From Hygrocybe punicea (taxonomy: Eukaryota; Basidiomycota; Agaricomycetes; Agaricales; Hygrophoraceae): a stretch of DNA of 64,000 bases. Of the stretch, positions 55,060-64,000 are shown piece after piece. The notes beneath the pieces were generated by a model that worked only from the letters and a program-made list of their open reading frames with translations, did not search any database and was not told where the DNA came from. A program made the position numbers and the translations under genes. How positions within the stretch are numbered: the stretch's first letter is position 1; every line of letters begins with the position of its first letter. The stretch is from positions 3,472,001 to 3,536,000 of the forward strand of contig OY744470.1 in the NCBI GenBank assembly GCA_963556145.1, in the 5' to 3' direction.

Positions 55060-58000
55060 TCAAAATGTTTCAACCTGTACATGACATAAATGTACCACGT
55101 AATATAATTTGAATGCACTTATTAAAAACACAGGGAATAGCAAATTTAAAATTTTATTATTTTGACAATGCACAATCTCTTACTTTTACTATCAGTCAGC
55201 CATTACAGGAGCTACTTATCCCCAATGACAATCTATGACAAAATCAGAACTTACCCCACTTGGAATATTGTGCTTTTCTATTCAATATTGCTCAATTCTC
55301 CATTGGAATCAATATATATAACCTCACTATTACTTAAAATAGACATAAATTTAATGATTATTTTATCCAAATACCTAATTAAATAGTGAAGGGCAGAAGG
55401 CAGGTGAGAGGAAGATAGGTGGGTGTGGAGTGGGAAGACGGTGGGAGTGGGAGAAGGGAGTGGGAGTGGAGTGGGAGTGGGAGAAGAGGGAAGGTGGGAA
55501 GGCAGCAGGGAAGGGAGGGAGACAGAGACGGAGACGGAGACGGAGACGGAGAGGGACAGGGAGAGAGGGAGGAGAGTGGACTGTACATACGTTCCCGTTG
55601 TCCTCGTCGTCTTCGTCTATGTCTCCGCCGTCCTCGTCCCGCTCGTTCCCGTCCCCGTCCCCGTCCCCGTCCACGCCGTTCCGGTCCCTGTCGTTCCCGT
55701 TCCCATCATTCCTCTCGTCGTCGTCATCGTCGTCGTTGTCGTAGTCATCTGCCATAGTCCTCGTCGTCCGATGGATGGTCGTCGTCGTCTGCGTCGTCCT
55801 GTCGTCCCCTAGCTGGCCGTCCCCGTCGTTCCCGTCCCCGTTGTCCCCGTTCCCAACGTCGTCCTCGTTGTCGTCGTCCCCGTCTCCGTCCCCGTCCTCG
55901 TCCTCGTCGATCCCTGGATGGTCGTCGACTCCGTCGTCCTGTCGTCTCTTCGCTGGCCATCTCCGTCCCCGTCGTCTTCCCCGGCTGGCCGTCTGTGCCC
56001 TCGTCGCCTCTGTCCTCGTCGTTGCCTGCCATCCGCCGTTTCGGCCCTTCAGTTGGGCGTTGAGGTGACATGGCGCGGGCATGCGTGTTGTGGTCAATTC
56101 CAGGCGCGGCAGTGAGAAAGTCCTTCATAAAAACAATAATATTAGCTAGCATAGTAATAGTAATAAATTTTGAGAAATATACATACCTTCTACTTGATTT
56201 TGCTGCTGTTGCTGTTCTCGTGGACGCATCGTGGAGTACGCGAACCCACGCCGGAGGTTGCCGATTGCCCAAACGGGCGCGAGTTGCCTTATATGTAACC
56301 AAGATCTTACTTTTCTCAGTGTAATTGCATGGAGCACAACAACTGTGTAGCACATTTAAGACCATGTAGGGATAGAATTAGCCTCTAACTACATCCTCCC
56401 CAAATTTTGTATTTTATTATGGCATACATAGAGAGATATCCATGATTCATTGATACCTCCCTGCCAATTTCGGACCCTTCAAATGCTACTTTACCAATAT
56501 TGCTCTGAAAAATATGAGAATAATTGTGAAACTACTATGTAAAGTATCTATTGTATTGATGATCAGTGCCTGGCACTTGGTGGTCCCAGAATCTGTTGTA
56601 GCCAAGAAATGAAAGGTTCAAAGTAAAGCTGAACTTGAAGTTCGGACTTGGTTGATGGGTCAGCCACAATGCACAATTCTGTGCATTTGCTTGGCTGAAA
56701 CAAAGGTCCTGGTCCACCAACAATCAGGCACTTATGTGTACCACAATGAGTACTCATTCAAGTACTCCTTAGATTAATTTCAGATTTTTAAGACAAAGTT
56801 AGATCATTAAGGGTCCAATTCTGGCAGAGGAATGGAATAAATTGTGAATAGCTCTTGATGCAGGGCCGAATAAAATACAAATTTTGGTATGAGGGTAGAT
56901 ATACCATATTTACACCTTTTGAGGATCTCACTTCGGGTATGCATGCATTGTTGTGCATGCTAGAAGATTCAAAAGCTTCAGCGACACTTCCATGTTTGGC
57001 AACTCGAACCCGTTTGGGAAATCGGCAACTGCCGGTTGGCTTTCCCGCGCGAGTTCAAACATCGACTCGTTTTCAACAAGAACGCGTCAACGACAGGAGA
57101 CGGGTGCAGAGGAGCACCCGAGGTAATTTCTGATTTTAACTTTTTGGTATTCTTTGCTAATTGTTGACCTTTTGCAGGTACCCCACGCCAAACAGGCGAT
57201 TCCGAACACCCAACAGCAGAACACAACGCGCCAGCAAACAGAACGGAAGCCGACGAAAACGGCCACCGTGAGGATGCCGCGAGGCCGGGTACGAGGATGC
57301 GCCAACGACCAGGACGGACGGCCGAGACAACCACGACGGCAACGACGAGGACAGTCGACGAGGTCACAGACGGCCGGCGAGGGGACGACGGGGCGGAGAA
57401 GGATAGCGACGGGACGACAGGACGACGGAGACGACGACGACCATCCGGGGGACGACGACAACCATCCAGGTGACGACGAGGACGACGACGGGGACGGAGA
57501 CGCGGATGACGACGACAACGAGGACGATGACGACGAGGACGGGAACGACGGGAACAGGTACGACAGCGACGGGGACGACGGGGACGAGGACGGCGGAGAC
57601 GCAGACGAGGACGACGGGACGAGGACGACGGGACGAGGACGACGGGATGAGGACGACGGGACGAGGACGGCGGAGATGCAGACGAAGACGACGAGGACGA
57701 CGGAAACGCGAGAGGTATGTACATCCCACCCCTGCTCCCTCTCCCTCTCCCTATCCCAGTCCTCCTCCATCTCCATCTCCCTCTCCCTCTCCCTGCTGCC
57801 CTTCCCTCCTGCCTCCACCTTCCCTCTTCTCCCACTCCCACCCCCTTCTCCCACACCCATCCCCTTCTCCCATTCCCACCTTTCTCCACTCCCACTCCCA
57901 CCTTCTTCCCACTCCCACTCCCACCGTCTTCCCACTCCACACCCACCTATCTTCCTCTCACCTGCCTTCTGCCCTTCACTATTTAATTAGGTATTTGGAT

Positions 58001-58300
58001 AAAATAATCATTAAATTTATGTCTATTTTAAGTAATAGTGAGGTTATATATATTGATTCCAATGGAGAATTGAGCAATATTGAATAGAAAAGCACAATAT
58101 TCCAAGTGGGGTAAGTTCTAATTTTGTCATAGATTGTCATTGGGGATAAGTAGCTCCTGTAATGGCTGACTGATAGTAAAAGTAAGAGATTGTGCATTGT
58201 CAAAATAATAAAATTTTAAATTTGCTATTCCCTGTGTTTTTAATAAGTGCATTCAAATTATATTACGTGGTACATTTATGTCATGTACAGGTTGAAACAT
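55060..58300. repeat. Inner arms and centre of foldback copy 2
   Basis: AT-rich blocks at 55060-55380 and 57980-58300 mirror each other. Simple-sequence and trinucleotide tracts lie at 55390-56000 and 57300-57960. The centre 56100-57180 carries the same unique sequence as 21900-22920 of copy 1 in reverse. Confidence 0.75.
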
Positions 58301-58419
58301 TTTGATTACTTTATATGGCAGTTTCTGAATAAATATTGGCTTGAGCTGGTGTGGGCTCTGGCAATGTTTGGAACATGAAATACATGCAGGCAAAGTGGGA
58401 TGTGATGCAAGCCTGTCGA

Positions 58420-60250
58420 CCGACATGAGCCCACATTGCAGCAAGAGCTGGACGCTGGTCAACCCAATGCTGCAGGGAGAGCTGGGCCAGGGTCAACCCA
58501 TTTCTGCAGCAAAAGCTGGGCATGGCAACGCAGTGCTGGAGCAATAGCCAGACCCTGGTGAACCCAAGCCTGCCCCATCAGTGGGTCCAGGATCAACCCA
58601 ATGGTGCAGAACGAGCTGTGCCCCTGGCAACCTATCCTGCAGCAAGTGTTGGACCTGGGTCAACCCAGTGCTGCAGCAATAGCTAGGCTGAGGTCAACCC
58701 AATGCTGTGGCAATAGCTGGGCCCAGGTCGACCTGGGGCTGCAGCAAGAGCTGGGGCCAGGTCAACCCAATCCTGCAGCAATAGCTGGCCCAGGTCGACC
58801 CAATGTTGCAGCAATAGCTGGGCCCAGGTTGACCTGGTGCTGCAGCAATAGCTGGATCCTGGTCAACCCAAGCCCTGCAGCAGGTGCTGGACCTGGGTCC
58901 ACCTAATGCTGCAGCAATAACTGGCCCTGGGTTGACCCGGTGCTGCAGCAAGAGCTGGGGCCAGGTCAACCCAGTGCTGCAGCAATCGCTGGCTCCCGGT
59001 CAACCCAAGCCCTGCAGCAGGTGCTGGACCTGGGTCAACCCAGTGCTGCAGCAATAGCTGGACCCTGGTCAACCTACCCTGCAGCAAGTGCCGGGCCAGG
59101 GTCAACCAAGTGCTGCAGCAATAGCTGGATCCTGGTCAACCCAAGCCCTGCAGCAGGTGCTGGACCTGGGTTGACCCAATGCTGCAACAAGAGCTGGACC
59201 TGGGTTGACCCAATGCTGCAGCAAGAGCTGGGCCCAGGTTGACCCAGTGCTGCGGCAAGAGCTGGGACCAGGTCAACCCAATGCTGCAGCAATAGCTGGC
59301 CCTGGGTTGACCCGGTTCTGCAGCCAGAGCTGGGGCCAGGTCAACCCAATGCTGCAGCAAGAGCTGGGACCAGGTCGACCCAATGCTGCAGCAATATCTG
59401 GCCCAGGTCAACCCAATGCGGCAGCAATAGCTGGGCCCAGGTCGACCTGGTGGTGCAGCAACAGCTGGATCCTGGTCAACCCAAGCCCTGCAGGTGCTGG
59501 ACCCGGGTCAGCCCAATGCTGCAGCAATACCTGGGCCCAGGTCGACCTGGTGCTGCAGCAATAGCTGATCCTGGTCAACCCAAGCCCTGCAGCAGGTGCT
59601 GGACCTGGGTCAACCCAGTGCTGCAACAATAGCTGGGCCCAGGTCAACCCAATGCTGCAGCAATAGCTGGGCCCAGGTTGACCCTGTGCTGCAGCAAGAG
59701 CTGGGACCAGGTCAACCCCATGCTGCAGCAATAACTGGCCCTTGGTTGACCCGGTGCTGCAGCAAGAGCTGGGGCCAGGTCAACCCCATGCTGCAGCAAT
59801 AACTGGCCCTTGGTTGACCCGGTGCTGCAGCAATCACTGGACCCCAGTCACCCCACCCTCCAGCAAGTGCTGGGCCCTAGTCAACCCAGTTCTGCAGCAA
59901 CAGCTGCATCTAGGTCAACCCCAGCCTGCAGCAAGAGCTGGACTGGGGTCAACCCAGTGCTGCAACAATAACTGCAGCCAGGTCAACCCACATGGCTTGA
60001 ACAGCTGGGCCTGGGTCAACCCAACCATCCTGGAATAGCTGCCCTGGGTTAACCGACTCCATGGCAGAGCTGACACCAGGTTGACCCAACCAGCCAGCCT
60101 TGACCAGCAAGAGCTGTACCTGGGTCAACCTACCACACCACATTTCCCCAGCAAGTGCTGTCTTTTGGGTTAACCTACCCCCCCAGCAAGCAACTGCGCT
60201 ATGTGTACCTACCTTTTGCAACTATATCTGCAATTGGGTTAACCAAAACG
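58420..60250 (-). repeat. Right satellite arm of foldback copy 2
   Basis: Mirror image of the left arm. It lacks the 76-bp expansion seen at 24330-24600 in copy 1. Confidence 0.92.
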
Positions 60251-63000
60251 ACTGGGTCTACTGAGTCATGTCTGATGGCCGATATCACCATTCGTTGCCC
60301 TGATTGCTATGGTTGCCCTTTGTTCTGCCAGCGTTGTTGTTTGCAGACACACATTCATAATCCATTCCACAGAATTGAGACATGGAACGGCAGATGTTTC
60401 CTGAAACATGACCTTAATACGATTGGCCTGCTCATGCGTCTTGGCCATGGTGGAGGCGATTGTCCGTCATACAGAAAAGATGGCCCCCAGCCATCTGTCG
60501 AAGATACATATCTGCATGATGTTCTTATGTCAGGTGGTGGTGAGGAGGACGATTTGGATCCGGCTTTGGCAGTTCACGCCGAGGAAGATATCATAACTGT
60601 CACTCATACGAATGGAATTTACCGACGTTGAATCCGATGGTGCTCCTGCCCAGATGCCCCCACTCGAGATATTCAACTACTTCGAATGCATTTGTATCCT
60701 GCAACAGCAAAACGGCCGTCATCAGCATTCACTTTCCAGCTCCTGGATCATTTCTACATTGATTCGATGGAGTGCAAAACGTCTGCAAACAACTTTTATA
60801 ACAAGTTAAGGAGACTGTCTTCCAATGCATTTCCAGATACATTGCCGGTTCGTGATGTACTAGTTGTTTTGTTACATTGTGCATACAGAACAGAGTACTG
60901 AGTTATGGTGTTCAGGATCGTTATCGTGAGCTAATGAGGGTGTCAAGACAGTGGCGATACTTGCACCTCAAGAAACGATTCGGCTTTGGGCATGACACTG
61001 AGAGGGAGCCTGGTAATGGCGATCTGGCATTGTTTTGCCCTGCATGTCCCCAGCCAGGGATAAATCTTCCGCAGAACTGGATGGATAGACCACATCAGTG
61101 GGTCATTCTGATCAGCTTTCATGTAGTTCCACACCAAACAGGGAAACAGGTGGCTTTACAGGCCCAGCATCGTCGTCGATGGCAATTTCAAAGCTGAGCA
61201 GATTAACATGCGGAAGCCTGATGACAACGTTGGGCTTATCGATGGACAAGGCTATATGGTTGAGGATGCACCTTATTGTGCTCATCTGGCAGCTTCCCTG
61301 GAGTCCAAAGAGGTATTTATCGAATTGTGAATTTTGTGAATGCTAAATCAATGATCATGTATCAGAGGTCACAGTGCTCCAATCACAAGGCCGTCAACCA
61401 AGCAAACGCCAATTGTCATAACTTATATGCTACTGGCATCGGTGCATGTGCATGTGCCAAGCATGGTTGCTTTGTACCCCACAGTGTCATCGACTTCCAG
61501 AAGGGTGAACGGTTAGTCATGTATTTTGAGCTATGAATCGTGACAAATTTATTAAAGAGTCTGCACCAGACACATGAACGTTGATTATTCGATATGCAAC
61601 GCTCTCAATAGGCTGTGCCACAGTGGTATCACCCAAGCACTGGTGGAATATGATATTGCCTGCAGTTGGCTGATCAATTTTGCTAAAAGGGTTTCCGATT
61701 CCGACCACCTCACTCTCCCTGAGGCGCTTGAGATCATTGGGGCTGTGGGCAAGTTTCATCTTGGTGCACATGTTGCCAAGTGTTTTGCCCTATTCAGTCT
61801 CAACTTCGTTCATGGTGCTGGTCAGCAGGATGGTGAAATTTTGGAGACACTGTGGGCTATCATCAACAAGATTTCCAGTTTTATTCGTTTCATGTCAAAA
61901 TCCCAACGACGTGAGATCTTGGATGACCTTATGAGGGATTCGAATTGGAAGAAGTTGGTAGGAATGGGTAGGTGATTCATAGGCATGTCATCAATACATA
62001 TCATCACCATAGCTGTCACACAGTTCGGTCTTTGTTGAAACGATATGATAAAGCAGTAGATGGAATGCAGGAAATGAAGGCAGCCTTTGAGGAGCTTTCC
62101 GAAACTGTGGATGAGCAAGTGCTGGCGGAGTGGAAGGAAGAAGAAAGAAGGGCAATGGATTTCCGTGGTGACTACTTGAGGGTATTCGACGTCAGAATGG
62201 AGAAAGGTTTGTCTTGTAAAGTGTTGGTGTTTTGGACACGGTAATGATGTTTCACCAGCACCATCGCAGGCTGAGATCAGGTTGAGACTGATAACAGGGA
62301 ATCCCAAAGATGTAATGGCTGGTCGGGTGACCATCTTAAATGAAGGAATAAACATAGAACAAGCACAGTAGGATGTATCCTCATTCTCATCGATCGTCTC
62401 TTTGACATTTGTTTACCCTACAGGAATACTCTGAAAACAACGGCTCGTGCTGTTCAAAAAACAGGCAGTTTCACAGACAAGGCAAATCTGGAGGATCAGC
62501 GAAATAGACTGCAGTCTCGGATCGACTCGTTCCACAGAAAAATACAAGGAATACTTGGTGAAGATGTGGATGAGTGTAATCTGGTCAATTATGATCCCAC
62601 TGCTGATGACTGGATTGTGGATGAGGATGAGGAGGGTGGGGTAGATGAAGAAGATGATGACCATGTTGCAGAATGGCCAGAAAATTGCCGACTCACAATG
62701 CCATCGACCTTAGGAGTGGAGGAATGTGCTCAGCTGGGTTTGGAAAATTTGGTGGCTCAGGAGGTGGAACTCAGGGTGGGCCAAGCAAACGATTGTTTGG
62801 AAAACTTGAGGATGACACTGGGTGAGAAAATGGTAATCTTTCGAACCTCTGTTCGTGGAGCAAACAGCCAGAAGAAGAAGACTCGAGCATGGTGTGACGG
62901 CGAGTGTGGTTGTAGATCCGAATGGGAATCTACTGTGAAGGGTGATCAGCTAGTGGAAGTGATCAAAGGAGTGGCAAGTAGAGAATCTGAGGTCACGTAA

Positions 63001-63869
63001 GTGGGAACCGGAGAGGATTGGACCTTTCCGATTGATCGGGTTGGTGTCCGATTGGTCGGGTTGGTGTCCGGATTGATTTGGGTGTCGGATCCGGTTGGGT
63101 CGTGAAGTTTGACGAAGAGTTTTTAGGTATAGTAAGGGCGGGTTTGTTATGGGATAACGGAAAGTGGTGAGAGACTTAGTACGAAAGGGTTCTGCGTTTT
63201 GGGGTGAAGAGTCAACTTGTATTATTGGTACAACTATCTCTACATTTTATAGTACTTAAACAAGGCGGTGCTCTGCACAGGCCAGTTAGGAGAAGAGGCA
63301 GTAAACGTCAAATCTACTGAAACATATCAACCCGATCAGTGTCTCTATGAAACGTGATAGGAACTGTAGTATAGGAGTGAACCGGTGTTGATGATCGTCG
63401 TGATGAGAACGTATACAATCGGGTTGAGCGCCGCCCTGTGTTACGGATCGGATCCGGATCCAGGTTTGGTGGATTTTGGAACGTATTTCGATCGGGTTCG
63501 TTATAGGTCTTTGTGCGGATTCGGGTTGTGTCGTATATGTCGGGTTTTCGTGTATAGAGGGACCCTGCCCTCTACATCTCCCCCACACTTCTAATAGAGA
63601 CCATCCCTGGTCGATCCGTCAGTCAAATAAGCTCGAGGTCGATCCGGATTGGAATCCAACACGTCGGATTGTCATATGGTCATACAGGCGTGTGCAAGCC
63701 GACGGCAATCCGGGGATAAGGATAAGAATCCGCGAAAACCCAAGAAGGCAACCGGGGCCGAGCATAAACAAAGCCGCCACGTGACTGCGTCAACAACGAC
63801 ACACAAGAAAAATTTTCTTATGCGACATCAACATCAACAACCCCACCAATACTGCTCAGTTATCACAAG
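63001..63869. other. Possible LTR or leader of another element
   Basis: GATCGGGTTGGTGTCCG-type short repeats at 63030-63100, then a region with TACATCTCCCCCACACTTCT at 63570-63590, vaguely like the first bases of the window (GACATCTCCCACACT). No second LTR is in view, so this is only a suggestion. No gene before 63870. Confidence 0.3.
63778..63783. promoter_or_regulatory. CACGTG motif upstream of the 63870 frame
   Basis: CCACGTGACT, about 90 bp before the ATG at 63870. Confidence 0.3.
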
Positions 63870-64000
63870 ATGCAACCTTCCCACGACGAGTTTCTCCAAG
63901 CCCTCGATGAAAACACACGCCAAGACCTTGCCGACGCGATAGCGGAGGTGCGGGAGGTTGACCAAACGGCCCATGAAGTCATGCAAGAGGGCCGCGAGGC
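63870..64000 (+). CDS. 5' end of a frame running off the window, gag-like at best
   Basis: Starts MQPSHDEFLQALDENTRQDL and continues with DAIAEVREVDQTAHEVMQEG, a charged helix that is open to the last base. Only 43 codons are visible, so no family can be given. Position after a possible LTR-like leader would suit a gag gene; it could equally be a host gene. Confidence 0.35.
   Translation, partial: MQPSHDEFLQALDENTRQDLADAIAEVREVDQTAHEVMQEGRE

Larger units (their letters stand above)
53170..60263. mobile_element. Palindromic foldback transposon, copy 2 (7094 bp), inverted relative to copy 1
   Basis: Same inverted ends (CAGTAGACCCAGTC) as copy 1, flanked by the 7-bp duplication AGTCATG (53163-53169 and 60264-60270). 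The central unique part is reversed relative to copy 1: GTGCAGAGGAGCACCCGAG stands at about 57104 on plus here and at about 21920 on minus in copy 1. No transposase. The insertion is inside the Cys-cluster exon of the KDZ transposase. Confidence 0.95.
52778..63000 (+). pseudogene. KDZ-family DNA transposase, split by a foldback element and one stop
   Basis: Exon 1 (52778-53014) starts MPKSKVISRSGKKKEFAREV. Exon 2 starts at 53066 and reads to VTCQSC, where the foldback element 53170-60263 intervenes. After removing one AGTCATG copy it continues in frame as MADITIRCPDCYGCPLFCQR, HNPFHRIETWNGRCFL and LRLGHGGGDCP-like sequence, the Cys-cluster (CxC2-type) domain. Then follow HTNGIYRR, a TGA at 60629 (CGA expected), RLHLYPATAKRPSSAFTF-like sequence, LMRVSRQWRYLHLKKRFGFG and LFCPACPQPGINLP. 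The catalytic core has VDGNF (about 61175), GACACAKHGCFVPHSVIDFQ, VEYDIACSW (about 61650), GKFHLGAHV and GQQDGEILETLW (about 61840), giving D, D and E. A helical, acidic tail (DDWIVDEDEEGGVDEEDDDH) ends at 63000. Introns are about 50-75 nt. It cuts and pastes its element; this copy cannot act. Confidence 0.95.

Noticed and set aside
53180..60250. The same repeat frames in foldback copy 2
   Set aside because: Same reason as in copy 1.

Overview
This window looks like a repeat-rich, transposon-dense region from a basidiomycete fungus, most likely an agaricomycete. The support is: many short introns (about 45-60 nt, GTAAGT...CAG type); a KDZ-family DNA transposase with its Cys-cluster domain; a TET/JBP-like dioxygenase and a JmjC protein of agaricomycete type; a fungal Helitron carrying the upstream domain usually called DUF6570; and Ty3/gypsy fragments. 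No search could be run, so family names rest on recognised motifs.

Layout. 0.7-1.6 kb: decayed gypsy integrase tail (+). 1.9-3.2 kb: zinc-cluster gene with one stop (-). 3.58-5.99 kb: a complete short-LTR, pol-less retroelement (-). 6.36-14.13 kb: an uninterrupted 2589-aa Helitron protein ending in a ubiquitin-protease-like domain (-). 15.2-17.1 kb: multi-exon gene with a basic/acidic tail (-). 17.5-18.1 kb: an inverted pair of 81-bp tandem arrays. 18.4-27.3 kb: ATP-grasp-like gene (+) whose first intron holds a 7.1-kb palindromic foldback element. 27.4-31.4 kb: two genes of unknown function. 31.4-35.2 kb: repeats and a gypsy RT/RNase H fragment. 35.3-37.7 kb: charged coiled-coil gene with two stops (+). 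38.2-43.2 kb: JmjC gene (-). 43.6-47.9 kb: TET/JBP-like gene (-), broken in its first exon by a second short-LTR element with identical LTRs. 48.2-50.7 kb: gene with a four-fold repeated exon (-). 50.8-52.6 kb: Ulp1-like SUMO protease (+). 52.8-63.0 kb: KDZ transposase (+), broken in its Cys-cluster domain by a second, inversely oriented foldback element. 63.0-64.0 kb: probable start of another element.

The most coherent reading is a KDZ transposon neighbourhood in which a transposase, a SUMO protease, a TET/JBP 5-methylcytosine oxygenase and a JmjC oxygenase sit side by side. The transposase and the oxygenase have each been interrupted by a different non-autonomous element, and each break can be placed to the base by its target-site duplication. 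Reading across each insertion restores one continuous frame. At least eight in-frame stops in the decayed genes are TGA where CGA is the likely ancestor, which suggests deamination of methylated CpG. A CACGTG palindrome recurs upstream of most gene starts and inside both LTR pairs.
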